Assembly: GCA_007570785.1 (NCBI GenBank)
Contig: ML660774.1
Span: forward strand, 6,415,404 to 6,479,403
Direction: 5' to 3'
Origin: Antilocapra americana
Taxonomy: Eukaryota > Chordata > Mammalia > Artiodactyla > Antilocapridae
Length of the DNA: 64,000 bases
A model generated the notes under the pieces. The model worked only from the letters and a program-made list of their open reading frames with translations. It ran no database searches and was not told the origin of the DNA. This document shows, in pieces, positions 48,801-62,387 of the stretch. Made by a program: the position numbers and the translations under genes. Every line of letters begins with the position of its first letter. Position 1 is the stretch's first letter.

Positions 48801-50043
48801 AAAAATGCTATATTGAACTCCCATGAACCCATTATCCAGCTTCAGAACTTACCAGTACATGGCCAATCTCATTCCGTCTTTAAATCTCTCCCACTGTTCA
48901 AAATCCCAGCTATTATAGTAATAGCATTTGATTTGTAAATGTTTCAGTTGTTCATATTATTTTTCATTTTAGCAGAACTGTTGAGCTTATGGGAACTGGT
49001 GATTTGTCATATCAAGCAAAGAGAACTGTTTTGGGCATTTTAAGGTTCCAGATTGCTGTCGTTCATTGACTATGGCCTTGGTAGCTTGAACTGTCTCAAG
49101 CTGACTGGCAGCTGGCAGGTACAGTCGCTGCATGGGCTCAGCCCTTACCTCAGTACCGTGAAGCCCGCAGCAGACCAAGGAGCATGGATAAGGTCTTCTG
49201 GGATCCAGGTGGTTAGCTTTTTTGAACTGCTTGGGGATTCAGGATCTTTCCTAAAATTCTGGTTTTGCTTCAGTAACGATGGTAAAATATTGAAATTGTT
49301 TGTGACGGTTCACCTCCTGTAAAACTTACCTCAGTCTACCTCCGTGTCGGCTGCCAGGCTTCCTAATTTTTTGGTGGAAGATCTTTTATTGAGCTTTGAA
49401 ACTCCAAAGTCCAGGAGCCCATGATGACTGGCTCACGACCTTTTACTCTGAGGCACAGTATATGTGTGGACAGGTCTATGCGCTCAAAAATACAAGAATT
49501 AAAACCTCAGCCACGGAATTGTACTCAGAGGGAACCTAGCTGTAAATCTGGAAAGAGTGAGTGCCGTTCTCATAGGCCCTCCATCTAATTTATATGCAAA
49601 AGCAGGAGTTGATCATTATCTGTGGGACTGTATTATTAGGAATGCATTTCTTGTAGGATAACTTTCAATGGATCCCTCAGACCGGCTACCTATATTATCA
49701 GGTGCTTTTATGTGGTTTTGTGATTTTCCCTGATTGTTTCGTGGGTAAGAGACAGCCATAAAACCAGACAGAGATGAGCCTCCGGAAGGCATTATATTTC
49801 TTCTTGTTGAACTTGAATTAAATTCATCAGTCACAAGTAGTCTTCTTAAATAACTGGTAGGCAAATGCCAGTTTACATTTTATTCTACTTATGGTTAATA
49901 ATTATTCACAAAATTGGGTTGTTTTCCAGGTAATCTCTGAGAGCCCATCTCTAGATCGTGGGAATAAAATTGTTTTGTTAGATCCTCCCAGTTACGAAAG
50001 GGGAAGAGTGCCTTTGCTCCATCTCAGAGTACCCTTCTCCTGG

Positions 50044-50045
50044 TG

Positions 50046-50077
<32 letters not shown>

Positions 50078-50095
50078 ACGCGTGCGTGTGCACAT
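50044..50095. repeat. GT microsatellite with CG-containing end
   Basis: An alternating GT run of about 13 units, continuing as ATGTGCACGCGTGCGTGTGC, all purine-pyrimidine alternation. Confidence 0.93.
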
Positions 50096-51445
50096 ATGCG
50101 TAAGCCCATGGACAAGAGGTCTGCCCAGGCCCCGTTTTCTGGCTGGGCCCCAGCGCCGGTGAGGCAAGCCTACGCTTTCACCGCAGGATTGAAAACAATC
50201 TTGTCTTGCTTTGTAACTTGAAACATGCGTCTTGAAGTTGCCAGTAATTCCAGATTACTTTTGCCTGTAATTCCAAAAGTATGTGGGTCTAATCACACAC
50301 TTCTCAGGTTGGGGTTCAACGAGGAGGAGATGACTATGGATTCAACAAGAAGAGAGGAATTCAGTAACTCAGAGGAAAAGTAGTTTTGATTTGGGTTGTT
50401 CAAACCCACTGCTTAGAAGTGACCTACTTTGGACATGGAGGGAATAAAAGTTCAGACTTTTGCTTTCCAGGGCCCTCAACAGGGAGGTGTGGGCAGGAAA
50501 CTAGCAGTGTTTTAAAACTGTGCTGTGTACTTTGATTTAACACCCAACTGGATGCCCGACATGTTCACTGAGGGCCTGCTGGTGCCAGGCTCTGGGTCCT
50601 CTGGGGTGATGAAGACTGATGAAGCCTGCCATCTTTGTAGGGATGCTGGCTCTGGAACTGGGCACTGAGGAGGCTTCTGAGCTCAGGGAGTGAGGAGCTG
50701 TTACTTCTTCCTGGTGGCCTGGAAGAGGGGTTCCCGGAGAAGAGGCTTGCCCTGAGCCTGGTGGCGATGCCAGGCTCCGGGGCTTCCTTCAGATCAGGAC
50801 GCTCTCTCACCTGGGCAGGAGCATAAGCGGTCATGGGACCGAGGCGTCCCGGATGTGTTTGGGGGCTGGCTGGCTGGGGAGTAGGGGGACAGCGGTGAGA
50901 TCAGACAGTGGAAAGGGGGCTTGGGCCAGAGATGCCAACTGAGAAGCCCTGGTAGCTTCTGAGTAGAGAGAGGGAATGGCGGGGTTTGGACTTTGGTATC
51001 TGAGAATTCTGGGGCCAGGGGAGGGGACTGGGCACGGGTACACCAGCTTAAAGTCTATTGAAAGAGCGGTGGGGAGATGTGGGGGCACTGTGTGAGGGCG
51101 TTTGTTCCCTTGAGGTCCCTTCCTGCGGTGGAGGGTTACCGAAGGGACCGTGGTGGGTTACCATGCTTTGGCAGATAGCGCTGTACCCTGGTTGCATGTG
51201 GAGGGCCTTCCAGCCTCCCTGCAGCCCCAGAGGCCCTTGTGAGGCCCTTGTGGGGAGCCCAGATGTTCCTCCCTCTTGGGGCTCCTGGAGTTTCCCCACC
51301 TGTCAGCCTGATTCAGGTCTGACCATCTCCATAGATGCTCCTAACTTCAGATCTCAGGGACCGTGGCTCAGTGGCTCTGTCCTCTCCAGTGGCTCTTTAT
51401 ACTTAGATATTATATTACATTTTACTTTATATATTATTATATAGA

Positions 51446-51552
51446 ATCGTGTCCAGTTCTTTGCAACCCCATGGACTGAAGCCCATCAGGCTCCCCTGTC
51501 CATGGGATTCTCCAGGCAAGAATACTGGAGTGGGTTGCCATTACCTTCTCTA
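51446..51552 (-). mobile_element. BOV-A2/Bov-tA SINE fragment
   Basis: TCGTGTCCAGTTCTTTGCAA, GGCTCCCCTGTCCATGGGAT and CAAGAATACTGGAGTGGGTT, without the tRNA-like head. Confidence 0.88.
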
Positions 51553-52147
51553 AGCTGTTAACTTAGTTAGGACCAAATATGATTTTTAGGCTTTAGATCA
51601 GAACTTATATTTTATGTTATAAAATTTTTAGCTGTAGTATCCCTGAAACTCACATATTATACATCAGCTATAGTTCAATAAAAAAGAAAAGTGTTTAGAA
51701 CATAAGGGCATCAAACATTTCTTCTATTCCAACATCTTGATTGGTTTTTTTCAAACAGAGTTGCCCTCTTAAAGTGGCTTTTCCAAGTAGTAAAGTTTTA
51801 AGACAATTGTTTTAAAAGGATATACTTCAAAAGAATTTGTGTATATCCCAACCAAAATTTGATTTATTTAAGTCAACTTAAAATTGAATAATATGCCTAG
51901 GCTCATGGCTGGGATTGCCTAACCGGTGTTATAAAGCTTTTGGAATTAGAGGTACCAAGTCATTCAACAACTGAAGAACCTCTGTTCTTCTAGGATTTGT
52001 TCTGGAAATTGAAGTGGAGGACAGGTTGGATGTAGCCCTTGTACTTTTGGATATTTCATTCTGGGGGTGGGGAGTAACAGAAATTTAAAAAATTAAAGAA
52101 GTAAGAATTTCAAAGTGTTTTAAGGGCTTTAAAAATTAAGCGGGTGA

Positions 52148-52262
52148 GAACTTCCCTGGCAGTCCAGTGGTTAAGACTCTGGGCTTCCACTGCCAGGATT
52201 TCGGGTTTGATCCATGGTCGGGGAACTAAGATCCCACATACTGTAAAAAAAAAAAAAAAGAA
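52148..52262 (+). mobile_element. tRNA-Glu-type (CHR-like) SINE
   Basis: AACTTCCCTGGCAGTCCAGT head, GGTCGGGGAACTAAGATCCC body and an A-tail. Flanked by AAGCGGGTGA (52138-52147) and AAGCAGGTGA (52263-52272). Confidence 0.92.
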
Positions 52263-52289
52263 AAGCAGGTGATAGAGAGTGACAGGAAA

Positions 52290-52470
52290 CATGAGATGAT
52301 AGCTAACATTTATTGATCATTTACTATTTCCTAAATGCTCTATTCTTGTTGGCTATTTAGGTATCATTGTTTTACCCATTTTTACTGTTGAAAACACTGA
52401 GCAATAGAACGATAAGCACTTCTCTAAGGACACCTAGTTAGTAAGAAAGAGAGCTGGAGTCTGGACCCAG
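52290..52470 (+). repeat. MIR SINE
   Basis: GATAGCTAACATTTATTGAT start, a diverged core and AGAGCTGGAGTCTGGACCCA end in MIR order. Confidence 0.75.
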
Positions 52471-54878
52471 GCAGCGTTATTTTTGCTGTTTTTTTTTTTT
52501 TAAATGTTTTGGTTATACAGATAAGATTCAAGTTCAGGTTGCCAGCCCCTAGTACACACAGTCTCCTAGCAGTTTAGGGTGCCAGGTAGCCCAGGGGCAG
52601 TGGGTTTGCTTGGAGGTGGCTGAGACCACACAAGGGAAAAGGGAAACCAGCGCTGGTCCAGGATGCTGTGAGAGACCATCACAGTCGAGCTTCCTTTAAA
52701 CCAAACAGGTCGGTCCATTGCTTTGTGTGGTTAATAATCTTTCTGCCGGGCTCACTCACAGGGGGGCAGATTCTTCATTTTCTGTCCCAAAGCCACATTC
52801 CCTGCCAGGGCTTTGACTGACAGCCCTATAATACCTCTTGTTTTGCATAGCACTTGACTGATGGATGAGCTGGCGGCCAGTGGTGGAGGAGCAGATGAAA
52901 ATCAGCTTGAATGCTGGAGGAACAGAAACGAAAGCCCGTGAGGCTGATGCTTGTTAAGCCAGCCAGAGAATGGAAGGTGTGACCGGAGATGAGGTCAGAA
53001 GGGCTGGCTAACGCCAGGTCGTGTGGGGCCGCTGGGTATTTTATTCTGCGGTGACAAGGTTCTGAGCATCCAGTATATTTAGGGCACTGGGTTGGGGTCT
53101 GTAGAATATCCAGAAAAGTGTCAGACAGGGGCGCCTCTCTTAGAGAAGCTTACCTCCCATATTAAAATCTCACTGTTAGGTCTAGACAGTGAACAATGGT
53201 GTATTTCAACTTTTATTAATTTCTAGCTAGTCGTAAAGATATTTTTATGAATTACCTCGCTCTGGCTCAAAGAAATTTTCAGTAAAGGTGTGTCAGTTTT
53301 ATCGTAATGAAGTATTTAGAATGAACTTCAAAGACTCAAGGCCTTGTGGTAACTGTTGTAATTTAGATTACACTGACATGGGAGGGTACAGCTGTGGATA
53401 TTTTGATATCAGTCTCTCTCAACAGAGAAGCATAATCTTGGACACTGTCAAGGGTCAGAATTAGAGGTATCTCTTTAAAGAATTTGACAAATGCTTTGGG
53501 TCAAGAGGAACAGGGAATTTTATCAGAGCCTTTGGGGGTGTAAGTCTCCCAGGGAGACTGACCCATGTAGCTGTGGGGGTCCACAGGATGGTGGTGGACA
53601 CCCCGTGTGGCTCCCCTGGGCGTGAGATATTCTTTTGAAATTAATGTGATGAAAGCAGACCTCCGTGCTGTTGATTTGATGCTTACAGCTCAGCACACAC
53701 ACAGTAAAATTTTTCCACTTCCTCAATTTCTTGGGAAGGCCCTATACTGGAATTTTCTATGAGAACCCATCTGTGGATGTAAAATGGCATGTCTGAAGCC
53801 AGGATGTCACCTCGCATTTCCCAGTACCAAACATGTAGGGGTGCCTTTAAAATCCCCTGGTCTGAGTGGATGCCAGCTGTTTTAACAGTAAGTCCAAAAT
53901 AACCTCCTTCTCACAAAGCCATGGGTCCCTGGAGGTCCCAAAAGGCTTACCAGTGTCTCTTAGCTGTGGACCTAGCCTGGCAGGATTGCACCTTCTCATC
54001 ACCTGCGATCTCTGTGGCCTCTGTCTTCACGGTGAGGCCGCTGGTGCTCAGAGGATGCTCTGGGATGCTGAGACTGCGTCACCTCTTAGCATCTCCTTCC
54101 ATCCCTGTTACTCTTCCCCTGATGCTGTGTCGACGCCCTCCTCCCCATTTCTTCTACTTTCTTTCCAGGTTTGGGCAACTTTTCCTTTTAAATCTTGCAA
54201 TAAGAGGTGATGTCTTCTCTGCCTTTCTAAGTCCACATGCACCCCCCATCCCCGTGCCTGAGTTTTTTAGAACCTGAAGGTCTCCTTATGTGTCCATTTC
54301 CAGGACACCAGAGCTCATCAGCTGCCTTTCTGAAGAACCGTTATCTTTGGTGATTCCAGGCTCCTCACTTCCCTTGGAAGTGACCTTCATGAGTCCAAGA
54401 TAGTTTTCTGACACTTTCATGCTGAAAAAGAGGGGAAGAACTTCTATACGTTTAATGTCTCCAAGGGGACACCATCCCAGATGTGACTTTCCAAACAAAA
54501 TTTTATTTATTTATAGACGTTCCCAAACCTGCGGCTCACACCCTTTTAGGCTGTTTTCTCCTTTGGGCAGGTACTCTCTGCAGTTTTTTCCTGCCCATCT
54601 CACCAAGGCTAGCGGGGAGGGTTACAGCATCTAATCTGTGGTCCTGCAGTAGAGGATTTTTTCTCTGCTATGTGGAAACATCTAGTTCATGTAGCTTCTT
54701 TGTTTTTTCTTTTTTTTTCCATGTTAGTATTTTATCTCTGCTTCTGGACAAAAAGTCAGACAATTTCTGGACTCCTCCAGAGGAGGCAAAAGGATGATAC
54801 AGTCCAATGAACACTGCTGTCCTTCTGGAAAGAAATTCCAACTCTTTGTCTCGTTGATTATAATCGTGTTTATGCCAC

Positions 54879-54910
<32 letters not shown>

Positions 54911-54936
54911 GCGCGCGCGCGCGTGCACGCACGCGC
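54879..54936. repeat. TG/CG alternating tract
   Basis: A GT run passes directly into a GC run of about 8 units and then GTGCACGCACGCGC. All alternate purine-pyrimidine over nearly 60 bases, next to the left end of a Bov-tA fragment. Confidence 0.93.
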
Positions 54937-55052
54937 TCTGTCGTGTCCGACTCTTTGCAGGTTCATAGACTATAGCCCACCAGGCTCCTCTGTCCATGGG
55001 ATTTTTCAGGCAAGAATACTGGAGTGGGTTATCATTTCCTCCCCCAGGGGTT
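54937..55052 (-). mobile_element. Bov-tA/BOV-A2 SINE fragment
   Basis: CTGTCGTGTCCGACTCTTTG and CACCAGGCTCCTCTGTCCAT; the tRNA-like head is absent. Confidence 0.88.
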
Positions 55053-55649
55053 CTTCGGAGTGGAAATGTCATTCTGTGGTTACTGTTCACCCAGATCCTC
55101 AAACCATCTTCCTCCAAGATCTTCTCTTGGCCTCTAGGTTCTGATGGCTGGTCCTTTCCCCCTTGGTTCATTCTGTTTGGGTCTTGATAATATCAGCTTG
55201 GGGAGATTTGGAAAGCCTGCTGACTTTACAGTCAATATACAATTGCAGGATGCATAGATGATTCTTTCGTTGTTGTTGTTACGGGGGACAATCTTGTGAC
55301 CAGCATACCTTGTCTAGGTTGGTCACTTTCCTTTTATCAGAGTCCAGTTATTAGTTTGTAAAAAAAAAAAAAAAGGCTTTAGGTTAGTCGACTGAAGTAC
55401 TAATATAGAAAAATAAAAGCAGTACTTTAGAACCCGTGTCTCTGAACGTGCCAGATGATGGTGGTTATTCTAGCATCCTTCTACTCTTTCCTGTATCTTG
55501 AACATTTCCTTTTATATCAATACTAAAGAAGAATCATTCTAGAGGACGGTCTTTATGCTTTTTGCTCCTTCTTTTATTAAATGTTTACTGACTCTACTTC
55601 AGAGTTGGAGAAGAGGTGAATAGAGTAGGGAGGAGGAAAAAGAAGAATA

Positions 55650-55790
55650 AACTTCTGTTACTGTTCACTGTGGGTCAGGCATTGTTCTCAGCACTTTAAT
55701 ATAGTCTCATGTAATCCTTACTGAGGTTGTGCTAACGTTATTTCCGTTCTATAGAAGAGGAAACAGATTTGGAGAATATCTATACGTACA
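55650..55790 (+). repeat. MIR SINE
   Basis: GTGGGTCAGGCATTGTTCTC, CACTTTAATATAGTCTCATG and TATAGAAGAGGAAACAGATT are in MIR order. Confidence 0.7.
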
Positions 55791-56384
55791 CGTTTAACAC
55801 AAAGTCCTCTCTCATCCTTTTCACCTTGAAATTTTTTCTCAAAATTAATACTGGAATATCTCTGCTTTTTGCTGGCTATATCAATTGGCCACCTTTTTCT
55901 TTTTCATCTTTTGTATGCTTTTAGTGCATGTTTTATAAATAGGATATAGAGTTAGACTTTAAACCCAATATGAAATTTATCTTTTTAGAAATACTGAACC
56001 ACTAACTATTGTAATAACATATGGTTGCTCTTGTTTGAAACTTTTATATTTCACTTGGAAGGCCCTACAATGTCAGTTTTTTTTTTTTTTTTTACACAAA
56101 TCATTTATGTTGAACTGAAGTAGTGCACTCTTTTTACAAATGAATTAAGTACCTTCTTTGGTGCTTTGCTCTCGACTTTGTAACTAAAGCAGTAGTTATA
56201 ACCAGCAACCTAGTTGTTCTGTAGCTTAGATGAATCCCCAGATCTCTACCATCGACCCCAAGGAAGTGCAGCCAAGAGGGAGAACCATAGCTGCTCCCAT
56301 AGCTCCTCCTCAGGGAGGGAGCCGGTATAGACCTGAGGTAGTAAATCGGTCACTTCCTGGCTTAGAAACCTTTTTTGGACAGTG

Positions 56385-56605
56385 TTGATGTGGACCAGAG
56401 GCTGTGGAGGCTGCTTCTGCAGGACCAAGGCTCAGAGCCCAGGGAGGATACTTGGGCAGGGCGCCAGTTAGCATTTGGTCCTGTCCAAACTGGCCGTGAG
56501 ACATTGGGTCCTCTCCCAAAGGTCCCTGATACTTGGTCCTGTCCAAAACCATCTGCCATGGACCAGATATGCTCATGAAAGTTTTGAGCAGGACCAAATG
56601 TCCTC
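56385..56605 (-). repeat. Degenerate short tandem/inverted repeat cluster
   Basis: On the minus strand, units of about 28-31 bases beginning TTTGGACAGGACCAA recur at roughly 56547, 56517 (diverged) and 56490. Further GGACCA/TGGTCC copies lie on both strands from 56391 to 56600. It appears to be an old minisatellite. Confidence 0.6.
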
Positions 56606-59039
56606 CAAGGGTCGCCTTCATTTATTCTAAGGAGGCTACATCAGTGTCATTTGGAAGCTGGATTATTTTCTTTTGTTTACCTTCTTCTTTTTTAACTTGT
56701 GAGTTTATACTGTGCAAGAGTCTCAGATCCAGGATCAAGAGCAGAAGAGTGAGAGATGTTGGATTTTACTGAGTTAAACTGGCTCACGAGGTAAGCAGCA
56801 GGCTCAGGTCATTGTAGAAAGAGATTTCGAGGTGATACAAGAAAGAGTAGAATCTTCTCGTAACAGAGGCACATCTTCGGTTTGAGGAAGTCCATGAAGA
56901 CAAAATTAGATGGAGATTGCTGATGGCGATAATTCAGTGACATGTGATTGATTACTGTGGGGAAAAGGTTTAATTTTATGACCTTTCCCCCTCTTCTTTC
57001 AGAAGCGAACACTTTGCATATCTCTGACACTGTGAAAGAAACAAGGCTCAGAAAGCCCCAAGGTTTCTTTCCTTTTTAAAAAATTCAAGTATAGTTGATT
57101 TACCGTGTTATGTGTTTTCTTAGAATAGTATAAGTTTCTCTTGTTTTCAAGTAGGTGACTACTCCTTATAACATGGCTAACAGTGAGAAAATGTGAATTC
57201 CATAAAGTCCAGCATTATCTAGCTATATTTGAGGTGAAAATGTAAAAGCAAATTTAATCAGCAAATTTACATGCAGTTTGAATAAGTGGGATTTTAAATT
57301 TGTATGTACTCCAACTGATGATTAGTTGATAAAGTTTTATTGTGCATAATGCCTTTTTAATGAGCCTAAATAAATGAATGACTTTAGATTTAATAAGTAT
57401 TAAAGTGCGGTGTTGAAATAAGTATCGCATTTTTTAAAATGGCTTTTTTCTCTCCTCTCCCATTAAAAATTCTGAACATTTACTAGCAGAAGAGGGAAGG
57501 ATTGGTTAAATGCTAACAGAACATACATTGAAGCTATTTCTGAAGAGCAATTTGCCATGAGTTGGTGAGTTCACATCATTTCAATGACTGTTTATAAGAC
57601 GGACTGTAAGAATGTACATCTGGAGTGGCTGAATCCAAGGGTCAAGTGTATGATCTGTTCAACAAATGCTTTTAGTTTCAAGGGGAGGGATTTAATTAAA
57701 GTATGCACAGTTGTGCAAGGAGAGGGAATGTGAGTAATTTTCCCTGAGTCCTGACCCTGTGTACTCAAAAGTTCTGAGGACTTACGCATGCAGACTTGAA
57801 TGAGTGAATGTAGTCCTTTGTAATATTGCCAACATATTTAATTTTCCAAGTAGATAGGTCATTGTGTAGACTTTGTCCTCATGCCAAAACCATTATCCAG
57901 GCATTTCGATTAAGATATTGCTTTCTCAAGTCACAGAAGTTGAAAATGACTACCATTTATATGCTCACCTGTTTTAAAATAATTGGCATTTTTCTACTTG
58001 CTTATATTAGCAGTTCACTTTGAATGTGTCTTTCCCATTAGTTTGTCATTTCTTTGAGGAGGGAGACTATAAACTTCAGTTTGTGTGTCCTACTTCAGTT
58101 CTCTATGTGATGTGGATTTATAACTGTAGCGTGACTGTATCTAGAAGTATAGTTAATGCTAACTGGCTGCTGGTGGTAATTTCTAAACTCCCCTTTGTGA
58201 AAATAGTTAGACAAGGAGATCATTAAACTGTGGTAGCCCTAGTGTCTTTGGTAGCTTATGAAAGCAAATTGAATCCAGAGTCAACTAGATTTTTCTTAAG
58301 TCTGAGAAAACGAAACTTAAGAACAACTACAGCTGAGTAGTTTCTCATGTAAACCAAACATTTAAGGTACAGCCAAATAAATAATTGCTTTGCTTCCCCT
58401 CTTCTCTATAAACACTGCTGCTGTAGCCCCCAACACTGGGGAGCCCCCTAACTGCTTTTTGGTTTTGGCAGTGCCTGAAAAGGCATAATTTTGGCAAAAT
58501 ATTATAAAACTTATAATCTATAGTTAACAGCCTATATTAAATTTGTTTGAGTTACAGCTCTGCTTTAGAAAATAAGACTTGGGGGTACAGATTTTTTAAA
58601 AAATAAGTCAGATGGCATGTTAATTTTATTTCAGTTAAAGAGAAGATAAATTGGATAATTGAGGAAAACCACAGAGAAACTGGTCTCTTCAGCTGTTTGA
58701 AAAGCAAGAGGGAAAGCTACTATCACTGAATATTTTTGTTGTCAAGGAAGTGGAAAGCATTTGAGAGGAAAGGGTGTGAAATGAGATCATAATCGGAAAG
58801 AATGGACTTTATTGTTAGCGTGCAGCCACGTGACCCGAGCGTGCAGGCTGCCATGTTGGGTCATCCGAGGCACAGCCACACTCTGGGACCTGAAATGCAT
58901 TGAAAGTGCTGCTGCAAAGTTACTGTGTTTTTCGAGGACAGAAGAAGACGTCACATTTATTAATAGACAAGTCGTGTGTGCGTAGCTGAAAAGAAAACGT
59001 TGGAAAAGCTGTGTTTGTATTTCCGCGTCTGTTAGGACC

Positions 59040-59240
59040 GGGCTTCCCTCGTGGCTCAGTGGTAAAGAGTCTGCCTACAATGCGGGTGATGTGGGTTGGG
59101 TCTCTCGGCTGGGAAGATCCCCTGGAGAAGGGAATGGCAACCCGCTCCAGCATTCTTGCCTAGAGAATCCCATGGACAGAGGAGCCTGGTGGGCTGCAGT
59201 CCATAGGGTCGCAAAGAGTCGGACATGACATAGCAACTGA
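59040..59240 (+). mobile_element. Bov-tA SINE
   Basis: GGCTTCCCTCGTGGCTCAGT head and GGAGAATCCCATGGACAGA-type body with GGGTCGCAAAGAGTCGGACA; full length with an A/C-rich tail. Confidence 0.93.
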
Positions 59241-59667
59241 ACAACAACAAAACCATAAATTAGGATTCACGAAATGATCAAAACGTTTGCTTCCATGTCT
59301 GGATGCCTGTAGCAGCCTTAGCCTCCAATATTTGACTTCAACGTCTTTTTTACTTTGCAGGCCTGTCCAAACAATCTTCAGAATTCCTGGGTGAATTCAG
59401 GAGATAATAAATAATTTCATGAGGCATTAGTCATGCATGGATTCACAAATGTACATTGTAAAGAATAAAATGCATATTGTATAGTTTTTTAAAAGTAGAG
59501 TTATGATGTCATTTAGTCTTAGTCATGAAAACCTTATTTAGAAAATGGTGAAGTTTTTTCCCCTCTGGGAAATTCACTCTTCTCCAGTACACGAGATCGG
59601 ATGAAATTAGAACAGGTTATCAGAAATTCAGAAAAGCTGTGAAAGTTTTAAATTGGGTAATCTCCTG

Positions 59668-59810
59668 GGGGCTTTCCAGGTGGCACTAGTGATAAAGAAC
59701 CTGCTTGCCAATGCAGGGGACATCAGGGACTTGGGTTCGATCCCTGGGTTGGGAAGATCCCCTGGAGGAGAACATGAAAAACTACTCCAGTATTCTTGCC
59801 TGGAAAAGAA
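59668..59810 (+). mobile_element. Bov-tA SINE, 3'-shortened
   Basis: GGGGCTTTCCAGGTGGCACT head, GGTTCGATCCCTGGGTTGGG and CTACTCCAGTATTCTTGCCT; the end of the body is missing. Confidence 0.9.
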
Positions 59811-61050
59811 AGATAAGTTTTCATGAAAGAGATTCTCATGAAAATTAAGTTTTTACATCCATCAAAACTCTTGGAGGGCAAGTGGAGAATTCCAGAGGGT
59901 GTCTTTGTCTATCTCTAAGATCAGTACTGAACTGGCTGGATTGAGAACTCAGGTCAAGCCATTGAATTTTCATTGTAGCCCTAGCTCACTTTTGCTGTCT
60001 GCCATGATCATTGAAATTTTTCTCCTGGTCTGGGTACCATATATACCTAAAGTAATGAAGGAAGAAAAAAGGACCATCTTGTCTTCTTAAGATAGGAGAG
60101 CACACACCACCACCATAGCTTTGAAATGGTATCTGCATCCTTGGAAGCCTGTGAGTTGAGTGAAAGCAAAGAAAACCCTCTGACAATTTTTGGGCCAACT
60201 TGGAAAACACTGGCTCCCAAAACTGCTCCGTAAACTAGGAGGAGACCTCACTCCTTACTGACTCAGTGGTTGAATTGTGTCCACGGGGGTGTGTGAAACA
60301 CCAGTGAGATACCTTGCTTGGTGAACCTTGGAATGCTGATCACAGGGTTCATCCTTTGATGGGTTCTTGCAGGGAAATATACTCGCCGGGTTTGTGAGTA
60401 AAAACCCGTAATACCCCAGTTTTGGGAACTCTAGGGAAAAGGCCACCTCTGCATGTGAACAGTTTTCATTTGGTAGAAGAATGCCTATTTGGTAGAAGAA
60501 AATTGAAGCTCTGAATACACAGAAATCGATACTGAAAGGAAAACTCCAATCAATATTTAAAATAGTGATTATAAAATGATTTTGCACTTTCCCTCATTAT
60601 TCTGTTTTGGAGGTATGTTCTCTTCGCACAGTGAAGAAAATTTGAGAACTCCAGATTAATTTTATTTCAATAATAAAATAATATTCTGTGTCCGTGATAA
60701 ACTGCTTGGGCTTATGCCTCTCACTTTCTGTTCATTTTATTTTTTTACTGCTTGTCCCTATCATTAGAGTCTTATCCATGAGTCTTATCATTACATAACC
60801 CTTTCCCTTTCTGCCCTTTGTGGAAGGCTTTGGAATGCCCAAGCAGTTCCTGTAGCTCGCTGGGCTGCTGTATTTAAGCTTTTGCCAGGTGATAAGGCTG
60901 GGTGTGATGTCAGAGCTCTGGTTGGGTTAGGGTTCTCATTCCTGCTCTGAATTTAGCAGCTGTGGGGCTCAGAACAGACCCTGTTCTGTTGGAGTAAAAA
61001 AATAAAATTCATGAAATTAAAAAAAAATGCAAATGTCACTTAACCTACAA

Positions 61051-61129
61051 GACAGGGAGGCCTGGCATGCTGCAGTCCACGGGGTTGCAAAGAGTCAGAC
61101 ATGACTGATCAAGTGAACTGAACTGAACC
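61051..61129 (+). mobile_element. BovB LINE 3' end, very short
   Basis: GACAGGGAGGCCTGGCATGC, GTTGCAAAGAGTCAGACATG and the tail GTGAACTGAACTGAAC; only the last 80 bases are present. Confidence 0.88.
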
Positions 61130-61789
61130 TTTTTTATGTTTTTGGTCAGTGTGCTTATTTTTACATAACGATCTATTATTAGTATACACATATCTTGTAT
61201 CTTGCAAAGGACTGAATTTTTCCTGCTTGGTTTCCAAGTAGGCTGATTGAATACCAAGCTGTTGGATAAGTGGAATTTGGCTGATTCCAGTCATGGTTTT
61301 TGAGATGTTCAAAGTAACCTTGAAACTGGACGGGCAAACAGTTCAGCTGAAGCATGTTTTCCACTCACGGTTCTGTTGGCGGCGGGGCCCTGCTCCCCTG
61401 CCTGATGCTAATCCAATAGAGTGTAAGGACGTTTATTTCGCTTTTGAATTGTAGACAGAGGCTGGGTTAGGACCCTCCCTTGGCTGTGTGCCCTCGTGTA
61501 ACTGTACGGAACCTCACGGAATGCGGGTCACGGCTTCCTTTTCCTTTCTGTCTGAAGAGGCGGGAGCCCATGCTAGCAGGTAGGGGTGCTTTTCTACGAA
61601 GCACAGTGAAAGCATGACGCCGGTGTGGTGCATGCCAGGGCACTGCGGATGGCTCGCCCATTCAGTTCTCTTGCCGCTACTGTCTGGGGTATCTTCATCC
61701 ATGACTCTGAAGAGAACGGAGGGTGCTTCAGACTCTGGCTTCGAAGGTCAGGGCGCACAGCTTCATGCATGTCTGTGTTCTTGGCTTTG

Positions 61790-62290
61790 ATACTGAGGTC
61801 TTGGGCCCGGAGTTGGGGGGAGGGTTTGCAGGGGGCCTGGTAGGCGGCTGGGGCTCCAGGGTGGGGCTGCAGTGCCGCCCTCGAGGCTGCGGGGTTCAGC
61901 GGGACGGGAGCCTTGTTCTCTCGGGCAGCCTCCCCATCCTTGTCCTGGTCAGGCTGGGCCCCAGCTCTTCCCTCGGGGTCTGTGAGTGACTAGGCAAGTA
62001 GCTAGGGACCTGGGGCTCAGACCTGGAGGTTAGGAGATTGGATCCAGACTGGCCCCTCGGACTCGGGCGTGTCCTCCCTGAGGTGACCCTTCAGGCAGTG
62101 GGAGCAAAAATGAGGAGAGCGGATGGGTTCCCGGCAGCCGGGCCGGTGTCCAGGGGCAGCCGGGCCTGTGCCCGGCCCTCCTCACGCCCCCTTCCCTCCC
62201 GGTCCCCTCGGCCTGTCAGGCTCCGGCCTGGGGTGTCTGCCACCCACACCCCGCACACCCGAGGGCTGGAGTGAAATGGCCCGGGAGGGT
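61790..62290. other. GC-rich, CpG-containing patch in STOX2 intron 1
   Basis: The local GC content is clearly above that of the flanks, with many CpG sites, especially in 62110-62280. No exon with convincing protein or splice signals is seen. It may be a regulatory or alternative-promoter region, or only a compositional patch. Confidence 0.45.
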
Positions 62291-62387
62291 CAACCCCATG
62301 CACTGTGAGCCTGGATGCCGTTCTTGTGCCCTTCCATGCCAGGCAGGCCCTTTTGCTGTTTAAGAATGACTTTACTTTCTGTCCCTT

